The notes below the pieces were generated by a model that saw only the letters and a program-made list of their open reading frames with translations, searched no databases and was not told the DNA's origin. Shown piece by piece: positions 9,568-17,698 of a stretch of 64,000 bases of DNA; position 1 is the first letter of the stretch, and every line of letters starts with the position of its first letter. A program made the translations under genes and the position numbers. The DNA comes from Nonomuraea muscovyensis (GTDB lineage Bacteria > Actinomycetota > Actinomycetes > Streptosporangiales > Streptosporangiaceae), in assembly GCF_014207745.1 (NCBI RefSeq), contig NZ_JACHJB010000002.1, forward strand, positions 2,356,001 to 2,420,000. The letters are read 5' to 3'.

Positions 9568-10227
9568 TCAGCCGGCGCTGATGCGCCGTCCCGTCGTCCG
9601 CGCCGGGGCGATCCGGAGGTACTGCCGGCGGTCGCCGCCCGCCCACGGGTCCACGCCCGACGACTGCGCCTCGGCCAGCTCCTCGTCGGTGACATGGTGC
9701 AGCGAGCCCTGCACGAGCACGCTCCAGCCCGTCCGGGTGGCCTCCTCGATCCGGTCCACCTGGAAGGCGACCAGATACTCGACGCCTTCCAGCCCGGTGC
9801 GCAGGTCGGCCTCCATCGAGCCGCCCGCCGTGGTGCGGAAGACGATGGCGCCACGGGCCATGCGGTAGTTGACGGGCAGCACGGTCGGGCCGTAGCGGCC
9901 GTTGTAGGCGATGCGGCCCACCCCTCCGGGTGAGATCAGGCGAAGGCACTCGCTCTCGTCCAGCTCGCCCAGGTGCGCGCCGGCCGCCGCGCCGCCCTCG
10001 CCCGGGGGCGCCTCGCCGAGCAGCTGCGCCGCCGTCGTGTCGAGCACGGGCGCGAGCTTGGCGGCGGCCTCGCGCACCGAGGTCTCGGACTGTTCCTCCA
10101 GGTAGCCGACGTACGCCTCCTCGACGCCGGCGCGCTCGGCCAGTTGCCCACGGGTCAGCCCCAGCTTCTCCCGCCGTTCCGCGACGCGGCTGCCGATCCC
10201 GCCCAGCCGTCCTACCAGATCCGACAT
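9568..10227 (-). CDS. XRE-type HTH fused to pyridoxamine 5'-phosphate oxidase-like FMN barrel
   Basis: 219-aa two-domain protein. Residues about 10-70 look like a helix-turn-helix of the XRE/Cro type (RVAERREKLGLTRGQLAERAG). Residues about 85-210 resemble the split-barrel pyridoxamine oxidase/general stress family (GRIAYNGRYGPTVLPVNYRM), which binds FMN or F420. I chose the ATG at 10227 because GGAG sits 6 nt ahead; an ATG at 10239 has SD-like bases only directly adjacent. It lies upstream of the nar operon on the same strand, separated by the region with the DosR-like box. A redox- or flavin-sensing regulator is plausible but inferred. Confidence 0.85.
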   Translation of the reverse strand: MSDLVGRLGGIGSRVAERREKLGLTRGQLAERAGVEEAYVGYLEEQSETSVREAAAKLAPVLDTTAAQLLGEAPPGEGGAAAGAHLGELDESECLRLISPGGVGRIAYNGRYGPTVLPVNYRMARGAIVFRTTAGGSMEADLRTGLEGVEYLVAFQVDRIEEATRTGWSVLVQGSLHHVTDEELAEAQSSGVDPWAGGDRRQYLRIAPARTTGRRISAG

Positions 10228-10456
10228 GTAGCACTCCATCTTCCACAGTGCGATGACCTTCTCCCGGTTCACGGTAGTAGCCGGGCGCCGCGGCACGGGC
10301 GGCCGGGCTGCGCGAGCTCGCGGAGCCTGGAGCGGGCGTCGCCTGGAGGCGACCCGAGACGTCCGCGGGATGCCCGGGCGGGACACGGAGGGCCCCCTGC
10401 TGTGTCGAACCCCCCTCGTCCAGGTAGAAAGAAAAAGGACCACAAGGGGGCGACCG

Positions 10457-11704
10457 GTGCACGACAACGGTGAGCGCATGCTGGGCGGCTTGATCGCGGC
10501 CCACCATCTCGCCACGATCGAGGAACTGCCCGCCCTGGTCGCCGAGCAGGCACGGCAGGCCGGGTTCACGCACCCCGTCCTCTACGTGGCCGACCTGCAG
10601 GAGACCTTCCTCGTGCCCCTGCCGGGACAGCGGCAGCCGGACGGCGCGCCGCCGGAGCGGCTGCGCATCGACGGGACCGTGGCCGGGCGCGCCTTCCGCA
10701 CCCTCGACATGGTGCAGACCCGGCACGCCGAGGGCCTCCCGGGCGACGAGTCCGCCCAGCCGCCGGAGGATGTCGGCCCGCGGCGCGTGTACCTGCCGCT
10801 GCTCGACGGCACCGAACGCCTCGGCGTGCTGGCCCTCACCCTGCCCTCCAACGACGGGACCGTCCGCTGGAACGCCGCCCAGCTCGCCGGCCTGCTCGCG
10901 CTGATCCTGGCCAACAAGCGCTTCACCAGCGACACCTACGCCCGGCTGGTGCGCTCCCGGCCCATGCAGCTTTCGGCCGAGGTGCTGTGGACGTTGCTGC
11001 CCATCCGCACGTTCGCCACCGGACGGGTCGTCGTCAGCGCCGCGCTCGAACCGGCCTACCTCGTCGGCGGCGACGCCTTCGACTACGCCAAGACCGGCGA
11101 CACCCTGCACCTGGCGATCTTCGACGCGATGGGGCACGACACGGCCGCAGGACTGACCGCCACGATCGCCATGGGCGCCTGCCGCAACAGCCGTCGCGAG
11201 AACGCCGGCCTGCGCGCGACCGGCGAGGCCATCGACGCCGCCATCGGCGAGCAGTTCGGCGGCACCCAGTTCGCGACCGGCGTGCTGGCCGAGCTCGACG
11301 TCACGACCGGCCGGCTGAGCTGGGTCAACCGCGGCCATCCCCCGCCGCTGGTGCTGCGACACGGCCGCCTGGTCGCCACTCTGGAGACCGAGCCCGACCC
11401 GCCGATGGGCTTCGGGATGGAGGCGCTCCACCCCCCGGCCCACTACCAGCTCGAACCCGGCGACCGGCTGCTCTTCTACACCGACGGCGTGATCGAGGCG
11501 AGGAGCCCCAGTGGCGAGGAGTTCGGGCTCGAACGGTTCGCCGACTTCGTGATCCGCCGGGAGGCCGACAACGTGCCGCCTCCCGAGACGATGCGCCGCC
11601 TCATCCAGACGCTGCTGGAGCACCAGCAGGACCGGCTCCAGGACGACGCCACCGTGCTGCTCGTCGAATGGAAGACCCAGCGGCAGCTCCAGCTCGTCCT
11701 GTGA
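10457..11704 (+). CDS. GAF-domain SpoIIE/RsbU-type PP2C phosphatase
   Basis: 415 aa. The N-terminal half (about 1-170) looks like a GAF-type sensor; the C-terminal half is a SpoIIE-type serine phosphatase with metal-binding stretches FDAMGHDTAAG, NRGHPPPLVL and LLFYTDGVIEAR. Such proteins dephosphorylate anti-anti-sigma factors. The GTG start at 10457 has AAGGGGG 6 nt upstream; the frame is open further 5' but without family similarity. It is divergent from the HTH/FMN-barrel gene. No anti-sigma partner is nearby, so its target is unknown. Confidence 0.88.
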   Translation: MHDNGERMLGGLIAAHHLATIEELPALVAEQARQAGFTHPVLYVADLQETFLVPLPGQRQPDGAPPERLRIDGTVAGRAFRTLDMVQTRHAEGLPGDESAQPPEDVGPRRVYLPLLDGTERLGVLALTLPSNDGTVRWNAAQLAGLLALILANKRFTSDTYARLVRSRPMQLSAEVLWTLLPIRTFATGRVVVSAALEPAYLVGGDAFDYAKTGDTLHLAIFDAMGHDTAAGLTATIAMGACRNSRRENAGLRATGEAIDAAIGEQFGGTQFATGVLAELDVTTGRLSWVNRGHPPPLVLRHGRLVATLETEPDPPMGFGMEALHPPAHYQLEPGDRLLFYTDGVIEARSPSGEEFGLERFADFVIRREADNVPPPETMRRLIQTLLEHQQDRLQDDATVLLVEWKTQRQLQLVL

Positions 11705-11730
11705 CGTGGCGACGGGACCCGCCGCCACGT
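11704..11730. terminator. Hairpin between convergent phosphatase and TSUP genes
   Basis: Perfect 8-bp arms ACGTGGCG (11704-11711) and CGCCACGT (11723-11730) beginning at the last base of the phosphatase stop codon. A second, smaller hairpin (ACCGGC/GCCGGT, 11752-11766) follows. No T-tract. Confidence 0.5.
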
Positions 11731-11773
11731 TCAGGGACTGCCGACAGCACCACCGGCGGTGCCGGTGCGGGCC

Positions 11774-12712
11774 TCAGGCGGAGGCCGTCTCCTCCTCCGC
11801 GGCCGAGGGCCGCCTGGCGCCTTCGATCGCCTCGACGGTCTCGTTCTCCTTGTCGCGACGGTAGGCGCGGACCGAGTACGCGATGGCCGCCGCCCAGATC
11901 ACGGCGATGATCAGGTAGGCGACCGTCTGGACGCCGCCGGGGGCGTCGATCCAGTCACTGCGCAGCAGGGTGCGCACGTTGGTCAGCACGATGACGCCGC
12001 CCACGGCCGAGCCGAGGATGCGCGGCGGGATGTGGCGCACCAGCCAGGCCGCGATCGGCGCCGCGATGACGCCGCCGAGCAGCAGGACCGCGACCCAGGC
12101 GAAGTCGATGTTCTCCGAGCCGATGCCGACGAAGAAGCCGACGCTGGCGGCCACCGCGACGAGGAACTCGCTGGCGTCGATCGAGCCGATCACCTTGCGC
12201 GGCGCGAGCCGCCCGCTGGCCAGGATGGCGGGTGTGCCGACCGGGCCCCAGCCGCCTCCGCCGGTGGCGTCCACGAAGCCGCCCAGCAGGCCGAGCGGGG
12301 CGAGGAAGCGCCTGCGCAGCGGCTTGCCCAGGTTGCCGCGCGGCAGGCCGAAGGCCGTGAACCGGGCGAGGATGTAGGCGCCCAGTGTGAGCAGGATGAG
12401 CGACATGACCGGCGCCGCCACCTCGGTGGACAGGCTCGACAGGAACGTCGCGCCGGCGAAGGCGCCGACCGCGCCCGGCAGGCCGATCCGGATGACGACC
12501 TTCCAGTCGATGTTGCCGAAGCGCCAGTGGGAGATGCCTGACGCGAGGGTGGTGCCGATCTCGGCCAGGTGCACGGTGGCCGAGGCGGCCGCCGCGTTGG
12601 TGCCGACGGCGAGCAGCAGCGTGGTCGAGGTGACGCCGTAGGCCATGCCCAGGCTGCCGTCGACGAGTTGTGCAGCGAATCCGACCAGTCCGAGCAGGAT
12701 GAGGGCCCGCAC
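11774..12712 (-). CDS. TSUP/TauE-SafE family sulfite or organosulfur exporter
   Basis: 312-aa membrane protein with about eight hydrophobic segments and the family's duplicated glycine-rich halves (VDGSLGMAYGVTSTTLL and VDATGGGGWGPVGTP). Members move sulfite, sulfoacetate, taurine-derived anions and similar compounds across the inner membrane; the substrate here is unknown. The GTG start at 12712 has AAAGGGGA about 6 nt upstream. The C-terminal 40 residues are charged and probably cytoplasmic. Transcribed alone from a promoter carrying a palindromic operator, which suggests ligand-responsive repression. Confidence 0.88.
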   Translation of the reverse strand: MRALILLGLVGFAAQLVDGSLGMAYGVTSTTLLLAVGTNAAAASATVHLAEIGTTLASGISHWRFGNIDWKVVIRIGLPGAVGAFAGATFLSSLSTEVAAPVMSLILLTLGAYILARFTAFGLPRGNLGKPLRRRFLAPLGLLGGFVDATGGGGWGPVGTPAILASGRLAPRKVIGSIDASEFLVAVAASVGFFVGIGSENIDFAWVAVLLLGGVIAAPIAAWLVRHIPPRILGSAVGGVIVLTNVRTLLRSDWIDAPGGVQTVAYLIIAVIWAAAIAYSVRAYRRDKENETVEAIEGARRPSAAEEETASA

Positions 12713-12733
12713 GACGTCCCCTTTCCAGGTTTA

Positions 12734-12750
12734 CCTACTATATAAGTAGG
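12734..12750. promoter_or_regulatory. Palindromic operator at the TSUP transcription start
   Basis: Inverted repeat CCTACT-ATATA-AGTAGG with perfect 6-bp arms. On the minus strand it begins within the -10 hexamer and extends over the expected transcription start, a typical repressor position. The flanking A/T-rich bases stand out in this very G+C-rich DNA. Confidence 0.6.
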
Positions 12751-12777
12751 AATAGCGGACATCGAGGTCGGCGTCAA
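12749..12777 (-). promoter_or_regulatory. Candidate promoter of the TSUP gene
   Basis: TTGACG (12777-12772) and TATTCC (12754-12749) on the minus strand, spaced 17 nt, upstream of the GTG at 12712. The -35 is near consensus; the -10 is weaker and shares two bases with the palindrome. Confidence 0.5.
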
Positions 12778-12965
12778 GCCGCGTCCGCCGCCCGTCCGTC
12801 ATGGGAGCGCGGCGGCATCCCCAGGCGGCCCCTCACATGCGGGCCACTCACCGGACGGGAGCCCCGCCGGACGGGATGACGCGGGCAGGGTGTGGAAGGG
12901 GTGAGCCGGGGGCTCCGGTGAGGGGGCCCTGTCGGGCGGGGCCTGGGGGCGCGAGGCTGCGGGGG

Positions 12966-15242
12966 TCAGGCGTCCGGGGCGAGGTCGAGGGCGGCGGTCA
13001 CGATGCTGTCGGCGTCGATCCCGTGATGGCGGTAGACGTCCTCGATCGTGCCCGACTGGCCGAATCGGGTGACGCCGAGCGGGACGGACGGCACCTGGTT
13101 GACCGTGGCCAGGAAGGCCAGCGTGTGCGGGTGCCCGTCCAGGACGGTGACCAGCGGGGTCGCCCGCCGCGCCGGGAAGGCCTGGTCGAGGATCCAGCTC
13201 GGCCCGTCCTCCCGCCCCTGACGGGAGCGCAGCGCCTCGAACAGCAGGCCGGGGCTGGTCACGCAGACGACGTCGGCCGGCACGCCGGACCGCTCCAGCC
13301 GGTCGGCGGCCGCGAGCGCCTCCGGCACGACGGCGCCCATGGCGGCGACGGTGACCGCCGGCCGGTCGGCCCTGCGCAGCGGGTAGGCCCCGGCGACGGC
13401 CTGGCGCCTGCGGCGCTCCCGGGCGGCCGGGTCGGCGGGGACCGCCGCCAGGGCCTGGTCCACCGGCCTCGTCGACAGCCGCAGGTAGGCGGAGCCGCCG
13501 CCCGGCCGGCCCAGGCGTGCCAGGCAGGCGAGCAGCGTCCACTCCACGTCGATGGCGAAAGCGGGCTCGTAGGTGACGCAGCCGGGCTGTTCGAGCCCGA
13601 TGGACGGGGTGGTGATCGACTGGTGGGCGCCGCCCTCGGGGGCGAGCGTGACCCCGGACGGGGTGCCTACCAGGATCGACTGGCCTCCCGCGTAGATGCC
13701 GAACGACCACGGTTCGAGCGCCCGTGACACGAACGGGTCGTACAGCACGCCGATCGGCAGCAGCGGCCGGCCCCACCGGCTCCAGGTGGCGCCCAGCTCG
13801 CCGAGCAGGCCGACCAGGTTGGTCTCGGCGATGCCCAGCTCGATGTGCTGCCCGGTGGGCTGCTCCCGCCAGTGCAGGATCGTCTCGGGGTCGTCGGCGA
13901 ACCAGTCCACCCGCTCGCGTGGCGACCACACGCCGACCTTGTTCACCCAGCCGCCCAGGTTGGTGCTGGAGCTGACGTCCGGGCTGACGGTCACGACCTG
14001 GCGGGCCGCCTCGGGCGCCTCGCGGGTGAGGTCCATGAGGGTACGGCCGAGCGCGGCCTGGGTGGTGGCGGTGCCGGACGGGGTGCGGCCGATGTCGGCG
14101 GGCAGCGGCGGCGGGGTGTGCGCGGGGACGGCGCGCCTGCGCAGCCGCCCGGCCGCCTCCGCGCACAGCGATGCCTGCTCGCTGCCGTCAGGGAAGCGCA
14201 GCCAGGGTCGTCCGGGGTCGGCGCCGAGCCGGCCGGCGAGGTCGCGCATCTGCTCCGTGGTCAGCAGCGACGAGTGGTTCTGCGGGTGACCTTCGGTGGG
14301 CAGCCCGTACCCCTTCACCGTGTACGCGAAGATCACGGTCGGGCGGGTGTCGTCGATGGCGGAGTAGGCCTGGCCGAGCGCGTCGAGGTCGTGCCCGCCG
14401 AGGTCGCGCACGGCCCGCAGGACGGTGATGTCGTCGAGGTCGGCGACCAGCCGGGCGATCGCGGGCTCGCCGCCGGGCAGCCGCTGCCTGAGCTGGGGGG
14501 CGGTGCAGCGCAGCAGGCGCTGGTACTCGGGGTTGGGCATCCGGTCGATCCGGGCGCGCAGCGCGTCGCCGCCGGGCCGGTCGAACAGCTCGTGCAGCAG
14601 CCGGCCGTACTTGAGGGTGAGCACCTGCCAGTCGGCGGCGGCGAACATGCCCCGCAGCCGCTCGGCGGCCAGGTGCGGCACCACCCGGTCGAGGGACTGC
14701 CGGTTGAGGTCGACCACCCACACGATCTCGCCCAGCTCCCGCACGGAGGGGTCGAGGATCGCCTCCCAGACGGCGCCCTCGTCCAGCTCGGCGTCGCCGA
14801 TCAGGGAGAACTGCCGTCCGGCGCCGGCTCCCACGTAGCGGCGGGCGAGCGCGCCCCAGATCGGCGCGGTGGCTCCGATGCCGACCGATCCGGTCGAGTA
14901 GTCCACCGGGTCGGGGTCCTTGGCCCGGCTCGGGTAGCTCTGCAGCCCGCCGAACTCACGCAACGTCGTCAGGTACGCCTCGTCCAGCTCGCCGAGCAGG
15001 TAGTTGATCGCGTGCAGCACCGGAGAGGCGTGCGGCTTCACCGACACCCGGTCCTCCGGCGTCAGGTGCGCGAACCACAGCGACGTCATGATGGACGCCA
15101 TCGAGGCGGACGACGCCTGGTGCCCGCCGACCTTCAGCCCCGAGGGGTTGGGGCGCACCCGGTTGGCGTGGTGCACGATCGACGCCGACAGCCACAGCAC
15201 GCGGCGCTCGATGTCCCGCAGCAGCTCGGTCGGCGTGCCCAT
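12966..15242 (-). CDS. Transketolase-family ThDP enzyme, AceE-like E1 homologue
   Basis: 758 aa. ThDP-enzyme features: GGHQASSAS near residue 40, a GDxE...N diphosphate/metal motif in GDAELDEGAVWE followed by VVDLNRQS, and a glutamate in ELGIAETNLVG for cofactor activation; a transketolase C-terminal domain follows. It resembles homodimeric pyruvate dehydrogenase E1 (AceE) more than true transketolase, but no E2 or E3 gene is near, so substrate and partner are unknown. ATG at 15242 has GGAGGGG 4-5 nt upstream; the frame continues further 5' without homology. Divergent from an Lrp-type regulator that may control it. Confidence 0.85.
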   Translation of the reverse strand: MGTPTELLRDIERRVLWLSASIVHHANRVRPNPSGLKVGGHQASSASMASIMTSLWFAHLTPEDRVSVKPHASPVLHAINYLLGELDEAYLTTLREFGGLQSYPSRAKDPDPVDYSTGSVGIGATAPIWGALARRYVGAGAGRQFSLIGDAELDEGAVWEAILDPSVRELGEIVWVVDLNRQSLDRVVPHLAAERLRGMFAAADWQVLTLKYGRLLHELFDRPGGDALRARIDRMPNPEYQRLLRCTAPQLRQRLPGGEPAIARLVADLDDITVLRAVRDLGGHDLDALGQAYSAIDDTRPTVIFAYTVKGYGLPTEGHPQNHSSLLTTEQMRDLAGRLGADPGRPWLRFPDGSEQASLCAEAAGRLRRRAVPAHTPPPLPADIGRTPSGTATTQAALGRTLMDLTREAPEAARQVVTVSPDVSSSTNLGGWVNKVGVWSPRERVDWFADDPETILHWREQPTGQHIELGIAETNLVGLLGELGATWSRWGRPLLPIGVLYDPFVSRALEPWSFGIYAGGQSILVGTPSGVTLAPEGGAHQSITTPSIGLEQPGCVTYEPAFAIDVEWTLLACLARLGRPGGGSAYLRLSTRPVDQALAAVPADPAARERRRRQAVAGAYPLRRADRPAVTVAAMGAVVPEALAAADRLERSGVPADVVCVTSPGLLFEALRSRQGREDGPSWILDQAFPARRATPLVTVLDGHPHTLAFLATVNQVPSVPLGVTRFGQSGTIEDVYRHHGIDADSIVTAALDLAPDA

Positions 15243-15348
15243 GTCCCCTCCAGGTGTGCAGCAATGCCCCCGAGAACACCATGTCGACGTCCGTCTGCAC
15301 AAGAGAGCGCCTCCTGATTGAGCAGAATGCACTTGCCGTCGCCTCCGC

Positions 15349-15846
15349 ATGCCTGCGATGGTGGGCAATGTGCCAAGCGACGACCGGATCGACGCCATCG
15401 ACGCCCGCATCCTGCTCGCCCTGACCGAGCAGCCCCGCGCCACCGCCATCGCGCTGGCCGAGCGGACCGGGCTGTCCCGCAACACCGTGCAGGCCCGCCT
15501 GGCCCGGCTGGAGCAGGGCAGGGGGCTCGACTCGTTCGAGCGCCGGATCGACCCGGCCGCGCTCGGCTGTCCGCTGACCGCCTTCGTCACCACCCAGGTG
15601 ACCCAGCGCAGGCTGGACGAGGTCGCCGCCGCGCTGGCGGACATCCCCGAGGTGCTCCAGGTGCACGGCGTCAGCGGCCCCACCGACCTGCTCGTGCAGA
15701 TCGTCGGGGCCGACGCCGACGACCTCTACCGGATCGCCGGCCGGATCCTCGCCATCCCCGGCGTCGAGCGGACCAACACCGCCCTGGTGATGCGCCGGCT
15801 GGTCGGCTATCGCATCTCCCCGCTGCTCCGCCGTCTGGCCACCTGA
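15349..15846 (+). CDS. Lrp/AsnC-family transcriptional regulator
   Basis: 165 aa. The N-terminal winged HTH (about 12-60, IDARILLALTEQPRATAIAL ... GLSRNTVQARL) is followed by a RAM/ligand-binding domain (about 75-150, containing VHGVSGPTDLLVQIVG). It is divergent from the AceE-like gene with 106 bp between starts, the usual layout for a local regulator, so the neighbour is its likely target. The start is uncertain: ATGs at 15349 and 15358 are both possible and neither has a clear SD. Confidence 0.92.
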   Translation: MPAMVGNVPSDDRIDAIDARILLALTEQPRATAIALAERTGLSRNTVQARLARLEQGRGLDSFERRIDPAALGCPLTAFVTTQVTQRRLDEVAAALADIPEVLQVHGVSGPTDLLVQIVGADADDLYRIAGRILAIPGVERTNTALVMRRLVGYRISPLLRRLAT

Positions 15847-15903
15847 GCTCCGGAGACGATCCGGGGCCGCGTGGCGAGCCGAAAATCGGTTGATCCCGCG
15901 TAC

Positions 15904-15909
15904 TAGCCT
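15904..15909 (+). promoter_or_regulatory. Leaderless-type -10 for the ABC exporter operon
   Basis: TAGCCT, then 7 nt, then ATG at 15917. No SD at useful distance. Spacing implies that transcription starts at or next to the start codon. Confidence 0.5.
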
Positions 15910-15916
15910 GGAAGTG

Positions 15917-17698
15917 ATGCCTCCGGATACCCGCTCATCTCGCCGTCCCCTGCTCTCCACCAACTCCCTGTGGCGGATGAAGTCCTACCTCCGCCCCTAC
16001 GTGGCCAGACTGGTGTTCATCTGGCTCGTGGCGATCGTCAGCATCGGCGCCAGCATCGCCCTGCCGCTCGTCGGCAAGGAGGTGATCGACGGGCCCGTCA
16101 CCAGCGGCGACCCGGGCGGCCTGCTCCCTCTCGGCCTCGTGGCGCTCGGCGTGGGCGTCGTCGAAGCATTACTCATCTTCCTGCGGAGATGGACGCAGAT
16201 CAGGGCGGTGCTCGGTCTGGAGACCAGCATCCGCGACGACCTGTACGAGCACCTGCAGCGGCTGCCCATGGCCTTCCACGGCGAGTGGCAGTCGGGTCAG
16301 CTCCTCTCACGCGCCACCACCGACCTGTCGACGATCCGCCGCTTCCTCGGCTTCGGGATGCTCTTCCTGGTCATGAACATCCTGCAGCTCACCACGGTCA
16401 CGGTGCTGCTGCTGAACATGTACTGGCCGCTGGGGCTCCTGGTGGCGGCCTCGGCCGTACCGATCGTGCTGGTGTCGATGCGCTTCGAGAAGCGCTACAT
16501 GAAGATCTCCCGGCAGGTGCAGGACGAGCAGGGCGACCTCGCCACGTTCGTCGAGGAGTCGGCCATCGGCATCCGGACGATCAAGGCGTTCGGCCGGCGG
16601 CACCACGTCTACGACCGCTACGACGACGCCGCGCGCAAGGTCTACGGCACGTCGATGGACAAGGTGCGGCTGTCGGCGAGGTTCTTCACCTTCCTCGAGG
16701 TCATCCCGAACGTCACGCTCGCGATGGTGCTGCTCCTCGGCGCCCTGGCCGTGGGCGGCGGGGCGCTGACGCTGGGCACGCTGGTCGCCTTCACCACGCT
16801 GATGCTGCAGCTCGTGTGGCCGATCGCCAGCCTCGGCTACATCCTGGCCATGGCCCAGGAGGCGATGACCTCGGCCGACCGGGTCATGGAGGTCATGGAC
16901 ACCGTGCCCGCCATCCAGGGCGGCGCCGTCACCATCGCCGGCCCGCGCGGCCACCTGCGGTTCGAGGGCGTCGGATACCACTTCCCCGGCGCCGACCAGC
17001 CGGTGCTGCGCGACGTGCGGCTCGACGTGCGGCCGGGCGAGACGGTCGCCATCGTGGGCGCCACCGGTTCGGGCAAGACGACGCTGACCTCTCTGGTGCC
17101 GAGGCTGCTCGACCCCACGGCCGGCCGGGTCACGATCGACGGGCACGACGTACGCGACCTGACGCTGCCGTCGCTGCGCCAGATCGTCGCGACCGCGTTC
17201 GAGGAGCCCACGCTGTTCTCCATGAGCGTGCGCGAGAACCTCACGCTGGGCCGCCACGACGCCACCGACGAGGAGCTCGACGACGCCATCCGCACCGCGC
17301 AGGCAATGTTCGTCCACGACCTGCCGTGGGGCCTCGACACCCGCATCGGCGAGCAGGGCATGTCGCTGTCCGGCGGGCAGCGACAGCGGCTGGCCCTGGC
17401 CAGGGCGGTGCTCAGCAGGCCCCGCATCCTCGTGCTCGACGACACGCTGTCGGCGCTGGACGTGGAGACCGAGGCGCTGGTGGAGAAGGCGCTGCGCCAC
17501 GTGCTGAGCGACGCCACCGGCATCGTGGTGGCCCACCGCGCCTCCACCGTGCTGCTCGCCGACAAGGTGGCGCTGCTGCGCGACGGCACGATCACCCACG
17601 TCGGCCGGCACCACGAACTCCTGGCCACGGTGCCCGAGTACCGCGAGCTGCTCGCGCAGGACGCCGACCTCGACCCGTCCGAAGGAGCCCTGCGATGA
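15917..17698 (+). CDS. ABC exporter half-transporter A (degenerate ATPase site)
   Basis: 593 aa: six-helix type I exporter domain (about 20-330) fused to an ATPase domain. Walker A GATGSGKTT is near 380 and canonical signature LSGGQ near 484. Walker B reads ILVLDDTLSALD, so the catalytic glutamate is replaced by aspartate, as in the degenerate site of heterodimeric exporters. Start chosen at ATG 15917 from the TAGCCT-N7 spacing; GTG 15914 is also possible. It overlaps its partner gene by 4 bp (ATGA). The pair probably exports a lipid, drug or peptide; the substrate is unknown. Confidence 0.93.
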   Translation: MPPDTRSSRRPLLSTNSLWRMKSYLRPYVARLVFIWLVAIVSIGASIALPLVGKEVIDGPVTSGDPGGLLPLGLVALGVGVVEALLIFLRRWTQIRAVLGLETSIRDDLYEHLQRLPMAFHGEWQSGQLLSRATTDLSTIRRFLGFGMLFLVMNILQLTTVTVLLLNMYWPLGLLVAASAVPIVLVSMRFEKRYMKISRQVQDEQGDLATFVEESAIGIRTIKAFGRRHHVYDRYDDAARKVYGTSMDKVRLSARFFTFLEVIPNVTLAMVLLLGALAVGGGALTLGTLVAFTTLMLQLVWPIASLGYILAMAQEAMTSADRVMEVMDTVPAIQGGAVTIAGPRGHLRFEGVGYHFPGADQPVLRDVRLDVRPGETVAIVGATGSGKTTLTSLVPRLLDPTAGRVTIDGHDVRDLTLPSLRQIVATAFEEPTLFSMSVRENLTLGRHDATDEELDDAIRTAQAMFVHDLPWGLDTRIGEQGMSLSGGQRQRLALARAVLSRPRILVLDDTLSALDVETEALVEKALRHVLSDATGIVVAHRASTVLLADKVALLRDGTITHVGRHHELLATVPEYRELLAQDADLDPSEGALR

